64,000 bases of DNA from contig WNNJ02001618.1 of assembly GCA_012934845.2 (NCBI GenBank), positions 1-64,000 on the forward strand, read 5' to 3'. Position numbers and translations under genes: made by a program. This document shows positions 21,300 through 33,043 of this stretch, in pieces (the first letter of the stretch is position 1; each line of letters starts with the position of its first letter). The notes below the pieces were generated by a model, which had not been told where the DNA came from, did no database searches, and worked only from the letters and a program-made list of their open reading frames with translations. Source of the stretch: Pomphorhynchus laevis (Eukaryota; Acanthocephala; Palaeacanthocephala; Echinorhynchida; Pomphorhynchidae).

Positions 21300-22870
21300 T
21301 TATTTATTATTGATGCGAATATCGTGGGATCAGTCAAAGCATGCCTTTCGGCTCTAAATTTCGTGATAGCAGAAGGTCCGGCTTACGGCTTCCACTAAAA
21401 CTTCGCAAAATGCTGCCTTCTCGTTCACCCCTCTAACGCCAAGCACGCGGAAGAGGTTTTTGCTGATTCCGCAATTCTGATAAAATCAGATGGAGCTGAA
21501 GTCCTTGGATCTCCAATAGGCTCAAAAGAGTTTACAGCCGGGTGGATCGTCAAAAGTGTCCAAAATTGGTTGTCGCTTGAAAACCGCTTGGTTGATGTAG
21601 CCGCAATTGACCCACAGTGTACTCACGCCTGTTTAACTCACTGTATTCAGCACAGGTGGGAGTTCGTCATAAGGACATATCAATTTGATCGTGTCTGTCT
21701 ATATCCTGTGGAGAATGCAATAAGGAACACTCTGCTTCCTAAAATATGTGGAATACCACTAATATCGGATCCCCTAAGACAGGTTTTTAGTCTCCCAGTA
21801 GGAATGGGTGGATTGGGAGTCCGCGATATATCGGTGATGCACGAATTAGAATACGGTTGATCTTTATTGTTATTTCATACATTGAAATCTGTTGACTCGA
21901 GGGAAGAAGCAATGCAAGAGACGATTTGAACGATTGTTCGTCAGAATTCAAACTTTTGGGCGGCGATTCACGAAAGCATAAAGGCGTCTGGACCATCCTT
22001 ATTGCTCAACACCATCCCATACGCAAGGGAAAAAGGTGCCTCATTGTGGTTATCTGCAAGGCCAATCGAAAGTGAGGACTGTCGCATTTCTGCTCGTGAA
22101 TTTCGAGACGCGATAAATACAAGATATGGCCTCACGTGTTCAGACGTCCCCTTATCGTGTATATGTGGACAACCCAACAATGTGGCACACGCGTTGTCGT
22201 GTAAAAAAGGTGGTTTGCCAATCCCTCGCCATAATCCAATACGCGACGTAATAGCAAGATATTTGAGCAGGGTTCCTTCGTGCTTAGCGGTTGAACCCGC
22301 CTAGCTCCATTAAAGCCATCGCACGTATTTGATTCGCCTAATACAACAAGAGATCGAGACGCCCGCTCGGATTTAGTATTTACAGGTCTCATGGAAAATG
22401 GAAATGAACGGTCCTTCATGGACATAGTAGTATTCAACTCCAATGCTCCTTTTTATTCCCAGAGAACCCCTGCCAATGCACACGGTTATCACGAGATGAG
22501 AAAGAGGAATCGATACCTTGAAAGGATAGTTGATGTGGAGCGAGGGAGTTTCTTTCCACTAACTTTGTCGACGAGTGATGGAGCAGGAATTACGGCAAAA
22601 TTCGTCATAAGGACAATTGCGGAAAGAATGGCGGATAAAACGGGCAGGAAATATAATATCATTGTGTCAGAAATTCGCAGATCAATTAGCATTGCCTTGG
22701 CCAGGGCATCATCTCGTTGTCTAAGGGATCCGCGCTACCATGTTCCCGGTTCCTATCAGTTTACCAGCACCCATCAAATCGACATCCCTACGCAAATATT
22801 ATCATCGCAGAATCCCTCTTTGCGCCAAGACTCTGGACTTGAGGGCCACTCTGCCAAAACATGAAATATT
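21300..22870 (+). pseudogene. RLE-A retrotransposon, RT thumb to endonuclease
   Basis: Frames in order: GPAYGFH (about 21370), EVLGSPIGSKEF, then 21570-21860 with HRWEFVIRTYQFDRVCLYPV and PVGMGGLGVRD (RT thumb). 22002-22304 holds the zinc knuckle CICGQPNNVAHALSCKKGG followed by PRHNPIRDV. After a frameshift near 22300, DARSDLVFTGLM and ERSFMDIVVFNSNAP form the restriction-like endonuclease core, where other copies have ARLD. 22391-22864 covers YHEMRKRNRYLERIVDVERG to the C-terminus. The RT catalytic core is absent. RLE-type nucleases cut the target for priming. Confidence 0.8.
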
Positions 22871-25074
22871 AATCTGTTTATATGCATAGCAGATTTTGCG
22901 GTAGACTTGGATAAGTTTACGAAGATTGACGAATTTTTTACAGTTCAATTATCAATTGTTGTTTGTTATAATAAATTCAATTTATTAAAAAAAATATTAT
23001 TGTTTTTAATTATATTTACAGTAAATACGTTGATTCAGTTATCTAATTTGATTTGTTTTTGAACGAACTACAAATTTATCATTGCGAGCTTTTTATTTAA
23101 ATTTCAATTTTAAGTTTTTTTGATATAAGTTATATGAAATCTTATATAAAATTATTAAATTATTTATAATTATTTAATTATTTGTTATTTAATTATTTTA
23201 TTTTTATTTATTATTATTTCTAATTTATATATAATATAAAATACGTAGACTCAGTTACCTGATCTGTTTTGTATATACCTACACTGACGGGTATTAAATA
23301 TTGCAATATTTGTTTCGAATCTTGAAAGTATATGAAGCTATTCATAAACCTATTTGCCAATACTCGAAACGGATCCAATCATTTAAACTATTTTACTTTT
23401 ATGTTTATCATTTTGTTTTTATATTGCAAAATATATTTTTTTTCTATTTTATTCTTTTCTTTAACACAATTATTTATTCTTTTCTTTAGAATAACAAATT
23501 AATAATTTATTAATAGTAAATTATTTAATAATTATGAATAAATAATTAAATAACATTAGTTTATTTAATACATTTTTAATTTGCATTTTATATTTTAAAT
23601 AAAATAGTTTATAAATACAGAGAAGTTTTATCCGCAGATCCTTTCGGTAGGGATTAACAAAAGAAACAAATATTGCAGTCAGCAAACGGACAGTAAAAAC
23701 GTATTTAACATTAGTTATATACATGTTAATAATACTTCAATGTTAATACTAAGGCAGGTGTGCGGATTATCATAATCTGCGTAGTTTGTCAATCTCATCT
23801 AATCCTAATTTAGACGAATGTGGACAAGAAAAAACATGCAGTAAGGATGTACATTAAATAGTTTATTAATAGTACATTATTTAATTATTAATAAATAATT
23901 AAATAACGCTAATTTAAGATATTTTAATTTGCATTTTATATTTTAATTAAAATAATTTGTATAAAAAACGACGCATAATATATCATATCAATTATATCAT
24001 CATTTATATTTCTTAATTACCATGTTCATTTTATTACTAGAATATCCAAATACATAAATGGTTACAAACGTCAGCATCTATTCAGAACATAATCACTAAC
24101 AGTCCAACTACTGAGGTACTTTTAATTTTTGAATACTTATTTTCTATACAAAAAAAACCGAACTTATATGAAAGTTGACTGCAGATTTTTAAGTTACACT
24201 TATATGCGAAAAATTTAACTTAATATATGGAATCGAAATCACATTTGAAATCATCAATATTCAAAATTCACAAGTTGTATTAAATAAAGAGATTGCAGTA
24301 GTAAATAATTAAAAGGATTAATAATAACCAACTAATTCATTAATTTTATTATTTTAAAAATAACTTGTAAAATTTTTTACTTACTTGTCTTTATTTTCGT
24401 TTAGTTTAATACCGACATATAAATGAGGCTAAATAAACAACTATCTCATTATTATTTCAATGTATTTAAAATAATATTGTATTAGAAACTAGCATCTATT
24501 AATTTCTGAAGATGCTTGTAGTTACCAGCGAAATATCGAAATAATTATGTCTTTCAACTTTACCTGATCGTTCCTGGATATTTTAAAATAGGGATCAGGA
24601 TGGATATATTCATTAATATTCGTGTAGCTACAAAACGTAATCAATATTTATTAAAAAAGTTTGTTGTAGTCATTACTTTTAGATCATCCAAAATGTCGAT
24701 TTTGATTACACCGGGAATACGAATAAGTTTTATGTTTCCATTTTGATGTGGTAAATTATCATAATTGACTAATTCCTATACTCGCATGTTCGATTTCTTT
24801 TCACCCAACCGCGAAAAATTCTATTCAAACTTGAACCTTTTTCCTTAAGTCTGTCTTTATCAGACTGACTAAAAGGATTGACTGAATCCCAGACAGACCT
24901 TATAATAAACTTTGGAGGAAATTGCACACATTTCAAAATCAATAAAATAACAACCATAAAAATACTGTTACGAAATTATCTAGGTAATGTTGAGCGAAAA
25001 CTCAGAATTGATAAAATGTCCATTAAACATAATTTTTGTTGATAAAATAGTTTCAAATAGTTCTAGAGAGGTAA
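22871..25074. other. No gene seen; A+T-rich with two F1-like ends and a direct repeat
   Basis: F1-like plus-orientation termini occur at about 23025-23050 (ACGTTGATTCAGTTATC) and 23240-23262 (ACGTAGACTCAGTTACC). Segments 23525-23610 and 23870-23955 are direct repeats of an A+T-rich sequence containing TTTGCATTTTATATTTTAA. Short frames here carry no motif. Confidence 0.5.
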
Positions 25075-25528
25075 TTAGCAGAGAAAATGCGTTTCCAATT
25101 CGAATTATTACAACAAGGCGAGTAAACAGGAATATTTATTTGATTACAAGAATCCAATATTTCGACGGCACTACGGCACGTCATCTTCAGGGTCTAGAAA
25201 TAAAACATTATTAAAAGGAATTAGAAAGTACAAAAAAACTAAAATACGACCTACTGATTGTTCATCCATTGTTCATCTATACTGATGGTGGTAAACACAA
25301 ATTTCTAGCAACTAAGTTTAAACTAAGCTTTAATGAGATGTCTCCTTTATTGTTAGAGACTATATGCAATCTTTAAAAGTCTCAAGATACATAGTTTCGA
25401 TAATTTTACGCTTTGCTTCGTTAGTTTCTTTCCTCAGTGGTGTAATTAGGTTATTGTCAATTAATTGGTTATTAACAATAACCAATTAATTAATTATATT
25501 AATTATATTTCATCCAATATCCTCCGAG

Positions 25529-25714
25529 GACCATGGTTTAACCCTGCGACGTGAAAGGATAAGAAAATCACGAGCTGTCCAATTTGATCGGCGAGTTGTA
25601 TCTCTGTGGAATAGGCTTGGAGAGTCAACAGTGTGCAGTAGCAATATCAACGAATTCAAAAAGAAATTACGGATGGAGGATGCCATGGGGAAAGCTGCTT
25701 TTCCGTATTTGTGA
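25529..25714 (+). pseudogene. LINE ORF2 C-terminal fragment inserted in PLE-B
   Basis: A 61-codon frame reads RIRKSRAVQFDRRVVSLWNR then NINEFKKKLR and stops at 25712-25714. The pattern (FxxRVVxLWNxL...NxFKxxL) is the usual C-terminus of non-LTR retrotransposon ORF2 proteins. The PLE-B nuclease sequence stops at about 25790 and resumes at about 25470, so this piece of roughly 300 bp lies inside it. Confidence 0.65.
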
Positions 25715-26724
25715 TACTTTTATTATATTTACTTGTTTTCTGCAGTAAACCAGCCAATTAAGCCATGCTTTTATGTGCTGTTGAGACATTAATAATAATA
25801 ACACCTATGTGTTGAGAAATGGCACAAGAGGATGTGTACTGTCCGTGTAATGCTCTCTTTATTACATATGAGTGTTCTTTGGCACGGATAGCTAACGGTC
25901 TTCCTGTTCGGAAGGCATGGAAAATTATAGACAACACCGGTCGATTCAAATTCTGGTTATAGTTTAAACATACTGGATATCCTAGGTAGTGAACGAGTGA
26001 AGGGAACTATGGCATCGCTACATAGATCGAGATTGCTACACATTAAGGAATGTGCCTTCTGGTTGAAGAATGGGACCTCGATGAACTTTTTCTTTTAATT
26101 ACAGATCGTTGTCTTTGATCATTTATGATGCGACGGGCATGATGGAATGCGCGATTAATGATATTATGATATTAGGTGAACAATCTGCTTGTTTTAGTAG
26201 AAAATAGATATAATTCAATTCATCCCGAAGTAAATGTTCATTTGAGCAAATACGGTGTGCTCGCAGGAATAGGGATCGTGTCTGTGACGTTTTCCATTTT
26301 ACAGATAAATGAGATGACCAGCTAGTTACAATGTTAGAGATATCCTTCCTGTGCACTGTTGTACTGATTGGATTACCTAGCAATACATTTACGTCTAAAA
26401 ACTAATGATGTTTTTATCAAGGTGTTCAATATTCTAATTAATATTATTATTTTTAGAATTTAGGACTTCAATAATAAAATCGTCTGGAGGTAAATCAAAA
26501 TCGAATGCCATAAATGCATCATCCACGTAACGTCCGTAGAATCTTAGGCTGGGTAAGCGTTGGTAAATGTCACCCTCCCAATTTTGTGAATAAATCTCAG
26601 CCAACGCTGGTCCTAATGAAGATCCCATTGCGACACCGTTAGATTGAGCATACATATTTTTGTTGAACACAAAATGGTTTTTGTTAGTGCAGAACGAGAT
26701 GAGTTCAAACCATTCAGAAAAACC

Positions 26725-26845
26725 CAGAAGATGACGTGCTGCAGTGCCGTCAAAATATTGGATTTTTGTAATCAAATAAATATTCCTGTTCCCTCGCCTT
26801 CTTGTAATAATTCGGATTGGAAACGAATTTTGTCTGTTATCAAAC
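26725..26845 (+). repeat. PLE-B 3' tail in inverted orientation
   Basis: The sequence AGAAGATGACGTGCTGCAGT, then AAATATTGGAT and AATCAAATAAATATTCCTG, matches the PLE-B tail at 34930-35005 and the reverse complement of 25077-25195. With the true tail it gives the element inverted ends. Confidence 0.75.
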
Positions 26846-26934
26846 AACGCTTTGACGACGTTGTTCACAAAGATTTGAGATACATAGGAAGGACCGAAAT
26901 CAGAGCACTACGAATTGACCTATAAATCCAGCTT

Positions 26935-28855
26935 TTGAACGAATGTTTGAGACTATCACTCCGTCATTCAGTGATAACTATCTTGCTAATCGCCGGTCTA
27001 ATCTCAACCTACTACGTACCAAATGCAACTCTTTCTGGCAGCATAAAATCATCAATTTATTCAACTCTAAGACTCTCTGGCAGTCTTTTTATTCAATCCT
27101 TGCTCGCTCCTATTCGCCGTGCAACATCAATACCAATGATTATTCGTCATTTATTCAGATCAAAGTATCCAAGTTGCTCTCTAAAACCCCGGTCTCCATC
27201 CAATCTTACTCTGCCCAGCCTAGCCTGATCCTTCCAGAACTCTTACATCTTCTCACTGTCTCACCTTCCGAAGTCTCATCTAGTCTCATGTTCTTGCCCA
27301 GCAAAACCTCACCTACCGATCTCCTCACTACCCACATACTAAAATCAATATGCTCATCGATATCCGTTTTTCTCACGACATTGTTTAATTCGTCAATCCG
27401 CAGTCGTATCTTCCCTTCACACTGGAAATCCGAAATCGTCCGTCCCCTCCTAAAAAAACAATCGCTCGACCCTCCCATCCTTCCAGCTATCGCCCCATTT
27501 CATTACTCCCTACACTTTCTAAGCTCTTAGAACGTCTCATCTTAATATAGATCAACGCTTATCTCTCGTCATCCAATCTGTACACTCCTTTCCAATCAGC
27601 TTTCCGCTCTAATCACTCCACAGAAATCGCATGAATAAAAGTGTACAACGACTTACTCATTTATCAAGACAAGGCTCTATAGAGTGTTCTCATCTCCCTC
27701 GACATCTCCTCCGACTTTGAAATTGTCGACCACTCCGTCCTACTTTCTCGCCTTCGTTATGATTACGGCTTTTCTTCTTCATCCGTAGTATGGTTTGCCT
27801 CATATCTATCCGACCGTTATTTTCGCGCCGTTCTAATTCATCATCCTCCCCCTCCCATCCCTATTTTTTGCGGGGTCCCACAAGGTTCAGTCCCAGGTCC
27901 CCTGCTTTTCTCTCTTCTACTTGGCGATCTCTCTCCGTTTATCAAACCTTTCTCCTTTAACGTCCTGCAATACGCCGATGACATCCTCATCTATGCTCAC
28001 GCAACCGCACATCGCATACACGATATCGGCATTTCTGCATCCAACTGTATTTCCTCTATCTACGAACGTTTATCCAATCTCCATCCCGTTCTAAACCTTG
28101 ACAAGTCAAAAATAATGTAGATCCTCCCCCGTAAACCAAACATATCTCTTCCCACTGTATCTTTTGCCTCATCGATCATCCCCATAGTACACAATCTCAC
28201 TTTATTAGGCTTCCATTTTGATGATCACCTTTCCCTTAAACCCTTAGTCCGTGACAAGGTCCGCTCGTCGAACTTAATTCTCCGTGACATCCGCCGTATC
28301 CGCCCCCTTATAGACTTCCGTTCTTGTATGTATCTTCTTTCATCGCTTCTTTTCACTAAAATCGATTACTGCCTCAGCCTTTTCGCAAATTCCCCAAAAT
28401 CCATCATCCTACCCCTACAACGAATAATCAACGCCGCCGTTCGAGTGCTCTTTCGTCTCCGTCGCTTCGACCACACATCCACATTTCTTGCCCAACTCTC
28501 CTGGCCCGCCATCCACATCCGCATCAATCTCCGCTTTTTCTCGTAACTTTTCGTCTCATCGCTGTCGGATCTCCATCGTTCATCAAACTTCCTTTCTAAG
28601 AAAACACTCGCCCCACCTCCCTATCATTGCGTTCCCGTCATACCCTCTTACTCCATGTTCCCAATTACTCCAACAACTATGGTCTCCGATCCTTTCTCGT
28701 CGCCGCCTCACTCCCCTGGAATCAACTCCCTCTCGACGTCCGCCGCGCTCCTTTTTTTTCACATTCAAACACCTCCTCCGTTCACACCTTCTCGACACAT
28801 TATTTACATTAAAAAAGGATTTATTTTAAGAGGCAAATGCGTGCCAGCGCACGCT
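26935..28855 (+). mobile_element. CR1/L2-like LINE, 5'-truncated, plus strand
   Basis: Starts at FETITPSFSDNYLANRRSNL (26943), then RTKCNSFWQHKIINLFNSKT, fingers KSEIVRPLLKKQSLDP (about 27430), motif A near 27700 (ISLDISSDFEIVDH, degraded), GVPQGSVPGP (27875) and catalytic QYADDILIYAHA (about 27968-28003). The C-terminal RT region is at 28328-28546 (SSLLFTKIDYCLSLFANSPK) and the tail ends at 28850 with TGCGTGCCAGCGCACGCTTA. Several in-frame stops (for example near 27549 and 28119) make it non-functional. Its 3' end meets the minus-strand copy tail to tail. Confidence 0.85.
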
Positions 28856-28859
28856 TACA

Positions 28860-31751
28860 TGACCACAACAAAACAAAACTGTAAATCATGTGTCGAGAAG
28901 GTGTGAACGGAGGAGGTGTTTGAATGTGATAAAGGAGGGGGCGTGGCGGACGTCGAGAGGGAGTTGATTCCAGGCGAGTGAGGCGGCGACGAGGAAGGAT
29001 CGGAGACCGTAGTTGTTGGAGTAATTAGGAACGTGGAGTAAGAGGGTATGACGGGAACGCAGTGATACGTCATATGGGGCGAGTGTCGTCTAAGAAAGGA
29101 AGGTTGATGAACGATGGGGATCCGACAGCGATGAGACGAAAAGTTACGAAAAAAAGCGGAGATTGATGCGGATGTGGATGGCGGGCCAGGAGAGTTGGGC
29201 AAGAAATGTGGCATGTGTGGTTGAAGCGACGGAGACGAAAGATCACTCGAACGGCGGTGTTGATTATTCGTTGTAGGGGTAGGATGATGGATTTTGGAGA
29301 ATTGGCGAAAAGGCTAAGGCAGTAATCGATTTTAGGGAAAAGAAGCGATGAAAGAAGAGACATACAAGAACGGAAGTCGATAAGGGGGCGGATACGGCGG
29401 ATGTCACGGAGAATTAAGTTAGATGAGCGGACCTTGTCACGGACGAAGGGTTTAAGGGAAAGGTGATCATCCAAATGGAAGCCTTAGAAAGTGAGATTGT
29501 GGACTATGGGGATGGTCGATGAGGCAAAATATACAGTGGGAGGCTATATGTTTGGTTTACGGTGGAGGATCCACATTATTTTGGACTTTTCGGGGTTTAG
29601 AAAAGTCCGAAAAACGAGACAGTTGGAGGCAGAAATGCCGATATCGTGTATGCAATGTGCGGGTGCATGAGCATAGATGAGGATATATCAGCGTATTGCA
29701 GGACATTAAAGAAGTAAGGTTTGATGAACGGATAGAGATCGTCAAGCAGAAGAGATAAAAACAGGGGACCTAGGGCTGAACCTTGTGGGACCCCGCAAAA
29801 ATAGGGATGGGAGGGGAGGATGATGAATTAGAACAGACGCGAAAATAACGGTCGGATAGATATGAGGCAAACCATGCTACGGAGGAGGAAGAAAAGCCGT
29901 AATCATAACGAAGGCGAGAAAGGAGGACGGAGTGGTCGACAATGTCGAATGCAGAGGAGAGGTCGAGGGAGATGAGAACACTATATAGAGCCTTGTCTCG
30001 AGAAATGAGTAAGTCGTTGTACACTTTTATGCATGTGATTTCTGTCGAGTGATTAGAGCAGAAAGCGAATGGGAAAGGAGGGTACAGATTGGATGACGAG
30101 AGATAAGCGTTGATCTGTATTAAGATGAGGCGTTCTAAGAGCTTAGAGAGAGTAGGGAGTAGTGAAATAGGGCGATAGCTGGACGAAAGGGAGGGGTCGA
30201 GCGATTGTTTCTTAAGGAGGGGACGAACGATTGCGGATTTCCAGTGTGAAGGGAAGATACGACTGCGGATGGACGTGTTAAACAAGGTTGTGAGAAATGG
30301 GTATATCGATGAGCATATAGATTTTAATATGTGAGTGGGCAGGGGACCGGCAGGTGAAGTTTTGTTCGGCAAGGACATGAGGACGGATGATACTTCTGTG
30401 GGTGAGACAGTGAGAAGATGAAAGAGTTCCGGAAGGATGATGCTAGACTGGGCAGAGTAGGATAGGATGGAGACCGGCGTGTGAGAGAGCAAAGTGGATA
30501 CTTTAGTTTGGAGAAATGATGAATAATCATTGGCATTGATGTAGCACGGCAAAGTTGAGCGAGCAAGGATTGAATTAAAAGTATGCCAGTGAGACTTAGA
30601 GTTCAATGAATTGATGATTTTATGCTGCCAGAAGTAGTTGCATTTGGTACGTAGTAGGTTGATATGAGACCGGCGATTAGCAAGATGTATCACGGGAAGA
30701 CGGAGTGATCGAGCGGAAATCACGTCTGAGAGAGCGGTGATAGACTCGAAAAGCATGGCGAAGTCGACGCTTTGAGAGTAGGCATTGGATGTCAAACCAT
30801 GGGGCACGATGCAAGCGACGGTGTAGGTGAAACTTGAAGGGCAAGTGAATATCGAGAGTGGATGTGAGTTCAGAGTCAAAAAGAAAGGCGAGATCGTGAA
30901 GAGATGAATATCTTATTGTGGGATATGATATAGACGATTTGAGAAAGGCAGAGCGTAGAAGAGAGGTCAAGATTTCTCCAAGAGCGACTTAAGATTGTAG
31001 GTGTGTGAGGAGGGGTGTGGTTGTGAGTGAGATCAAGGGTGATAAGAAAGTGATCCGATAGACCAGTATCGGAGATTGACAGTAAGGTGTAGGCAGCAAA
31101 ATGATCGGGGACAGCGATGATGTCGAGTGCCCCACCAAGTATATGTGTGGTGGCAGTGGAGATTAGTTTGTAATTGTAGTTGGATAGAATGTTGAACTGG
31201 ATGGAATCCGTGGAAGATGGGCGGTCTAGGCGGATGTTGAAGTCGTCTAGAACAAGTGAAGGGATTGATGACAAAGAACAATGAGAAAGGAGGTCAGCGA
31301 GGTCGGTAAAAAATAAGGATTTAGGAGCTGATGAACCAGGACGGTATACAATGGCGATATCTAGAGTGATCGGGTTAGAATAACGACAAGTGAGCAATTC
31401 AAAAGAGCAAGGACTGAAAGGGGGATTGATTTTGCGAAGAGACGCGGGGTGACGCGCGAATGCGACGATGCCGCCATGATTAGAGAATTTAGAAGGGCAT
31501 GAGCTGAGGGGGCGGGCGGATTTGACTAGGGAGCAACCGGCAGAGAGCAGACGGCGAATGGAAAGGTCGTCGGAATCTGAGTGCCAGGATTCGGTGAAGC
31601 AGAAGATATCGATGGATTGCTTGGTAAATAGGTTGAGGATAAGATCGGATTTATTGAGAATAGATCTAGTGTTGAGGAAACCGAGGCGGAAACAGTGTGT
31701 TGTGGCGAAAGAGTCTAGTGGAGAAGACACATAGAAGAGATGGAGCGCCAT
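28860..31751 (-). pseudogene. LINE ORF2: AP endonuclease and RT, frameshifted
   Basis: The endonuclease (from ATG 31751) shows GFLNTRSILNK, IDIFCFTESWHSD (metal-binding Glu), IVYRPGSS, LVLDDFNIRLDRPS, GGALDIIAVP and GLSDHFLITLDL (catalytic SDH). Near 30880 the frame shifts into the RT (30879-29770): WKSAIVRPLLKKQSLDP, SSYRPISLLPTLSKLLERL, SLDLSSAFDIVDHSVL (motif A). At about 29695, one base is missing in the YADD box relative to the plus-strand copy, which destroys the catalytic motif. The C-terminal part follows at 29474-29070. The protein would cut DNA and copy its RNA, but it is dead here. Confidence 0.82.
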
Positions 31752-32740
31752 CGAATTTTGTGACGTGTGTGGACAACTTGAAAATTTCCGTCAATGTTTC
31801 GGATGGAGAGTGATGTTTCGCCGTTTTCCTCGCGACGGCGTTTTTCGATGCGGGCTGAAGAGATTTGAGCGATTTCAGAAGGGGCGCGATCGGTGAAAAT
31901 TCGAGTGGTTGAAGATGACATGAGTTTAAATCGTTGAGAGAGGACAGAAGACGCGTGAGAGCAATGCTTGAAAACAATTTTTAGGAGAGGAAGCTGGGAA
32001 GGATTAGATTGAGAGGATTTGTTTAGACTGATGAATGCGACAGGAGAAATGTCCTTGAAAAAGGATGGTTTATCCGCAGGAACAATAGACGAGAGGATGG
32101 ATCTGAAGGCGGAAACATCGTGGTCCAGATGTGCTTGTGGAGATAAGGAATTGGAAGGCGTGATATTAGTGACAATGACGAAACGATCGCGAGAAGGAAA
32201 GCGCTTCCGTAAATGAGGACGACTGACGTGAGTAGGTGAGATCACGATAGAAGAGCTGGCAGTTGATGATTTGGAGGGATTTGGTTTGACGACGGGAGAC
32301 ATAGAGGATAATGATAATAAAGAGGGTGGCAAGCGATGTGAGGAAAGGTTATTAGTGGAAGGATAGTAAAGATTGGTGGAGGTGATTTTGATTGATGGAT
32401 GTAAGTTATTGAGAAACGAAACGGGAAGGACGGGACGTGGGGTGTCGGGGAGTGAAGATGACATGGAATGGGAAGTGTATATGGTGGCAGGATCGGTGGG
32501 TGGAGAATGAACATTAGAAACGACGGAGGGAGTTTGAGTTGACGTGTTGGATGTTGATATGTGCTTATTGAAAAGGTTGCAGATTAGTTTGTTGGCACAA
32601 AAACCACATACGAAGTCTTCTTTAGCCTTATTCTTGTCGCAGGCGATTGTTGTCCAGACGCTGCAGTCGTGTATCGAGCACTGTACTTGCAGTTGTACAA
32701 AGTTGGTGTCGGTCTTAGTTGTTTTCTTACGTCCTCCCAT
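31715..32740 (-). CDS. LINE ORF1 protein, Cys-rich N-terminus
   Basis: 341 codons from an ATG at 32740, uninterrupted. Residues about 17-50 carry a Cys/His array (VQCSIHDCSVWTT, then DFVCGFCANK), like the zinc or PHD-like finger of CR1/L2 ORF1 proteins, which bind RNA or chromatin. The middle (about 60-190) is Ser/Thr/Pro-rich and probably disordered. A basic segment (RPHLRKRFPSRDRFVIV, about 175-190) may contact RNA. A charged stretch (IEKRRREENG) lies near the end. The ATG is preceded by a short untranslated region. The frame is intact, unlike ORF2. Confidence 0.7.
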   Translation of the reverse strand: MGGRKKTTKTDTNFVQLQVQCSIHDCSVWTTIACDKNKAKEDFVCGFCANKLICNLFNKHISTSNTSTQTPSVVSNVHSPPTDPATIYTSHSMSSSLPDTPRPVLPVSFLNNLHPSIKITSTNLYYPSTNNLSSHRLPPSLLSLSSMSPVVKPNPSKSSTASSSIVISPTHVSRPHLRKRFPSRDRFVIVTNITPSNSLSPQAHLDHDVSAFRSILSSIVPADKPSFFKDISPVAFISLNKSSQSNPSQLPLLKIVFKHCSHASSVLSQRFKLMSSSTTRIFTDRAPSEIAQISSARIEKRRREENGETSLSIRNIDGNFQVVHTRHKIRWRSISSMCLLH

Positions 32741-32804
32741 AAACTTGTATGTATAATAGATCCCAAATTTTTAATGTGGAATGTATGATATCACTTTAAA
32801 ACGT

Positions 32805-32975
32805 AGTATAGATAGTTGTAAGATCGTCGTTTAGATCGTTGTATAGATCGTTGTAAGATCGTCGTTTAGATCGTTGTATAGATCGTTGTAAGATCGTCGT
32901 TTAGATCGTTGTATAGATTGTTGTAAGATCGTCGATTAGATCGTTGTATAGATCGTTGTAAGAAGATCGTTGTAT
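32805..32975. repeat. 35-bp minisatellite
   Basis: About four and a half copies of a 35-bp unit built from GATCGTTGTA and AGATCGTCGTTT words. The last copies vary (ATTGTTG, GTCGATT). It sits between the 5' end of the minus-strand LINE and the 281-codon ORF. A plus-strand frame is open through its last unit into that ORF. Confidence 0.88.
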
Positions 32976-33043
32976 TTGTAAGAATTGTATGTATATTAGA
33001 TCTTGTAATTTGTTTAAGTGATCTTGTAATTTGTTTTAATGAT

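Larger units (their letters stand above)
25075..26870 (-). mobile_element. PLE-B Penelope-like element, 5'-truncated with inverted tail
   Basis: From 26868 the minus strand has RT motif B (NGVAMGSSLGPALAEIY) and motif C (FYGRYVDDAFMAF) at about 26670-26520. The thumb is at 26383-26123 (RKDISNIVTSWSSHLSVKW) and the GIY-YIG part at 25949-25758 (TGRPLAIRAKEHSYVIKRAL). A LINE fragment interrupts the nuclease (25529-25714). The 3' tail is at about 25077-25200. A copy of that tail lies in the opposite orientation at 26725-26845, inside the apparent N-terminus. RT fingers and motif A are missing. Confidence 0.8.
28856..32770 (-). mobile_element. CR1/L2-like LINE, near full length, minus strand
   Basis: Contains ORF1 (32740-31715), the AP-endonuclease part of ORF2 (31751-30876), the RT (30879-29770 and onward to about 29070) and a 3' tail at 28795-28870. 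ORF1 and ORF2 overlap by 37 bases. It closely resembles the plus-strand copy next to it. Because it keeps ORF1 and a short 5' region to about 32770, it is the most complete LINE in the window. Confidence 0.85.

Noticed and set aside
24987-25214. Plus-strand 75-codon ORF (FPIRIITTRRVNRNIYLITR) as a gene
   Set aside because: It is the antisense of the PLE-B 3' tail; the same pseudo-peptide appears wherever the tail occurs.
31033-32766. Other ORFs antisense to or shadowing the LINE ORF1/ORF2
   Set aside because: They lie in alternative frames of the G+C-richer LINE coding sequence and lack motifs.
32805-32975. CRISPR-like array
   Set aside because: Tandem 35-bp units with no unique spacers, in a eukaryotic context; it is a minisatellite.
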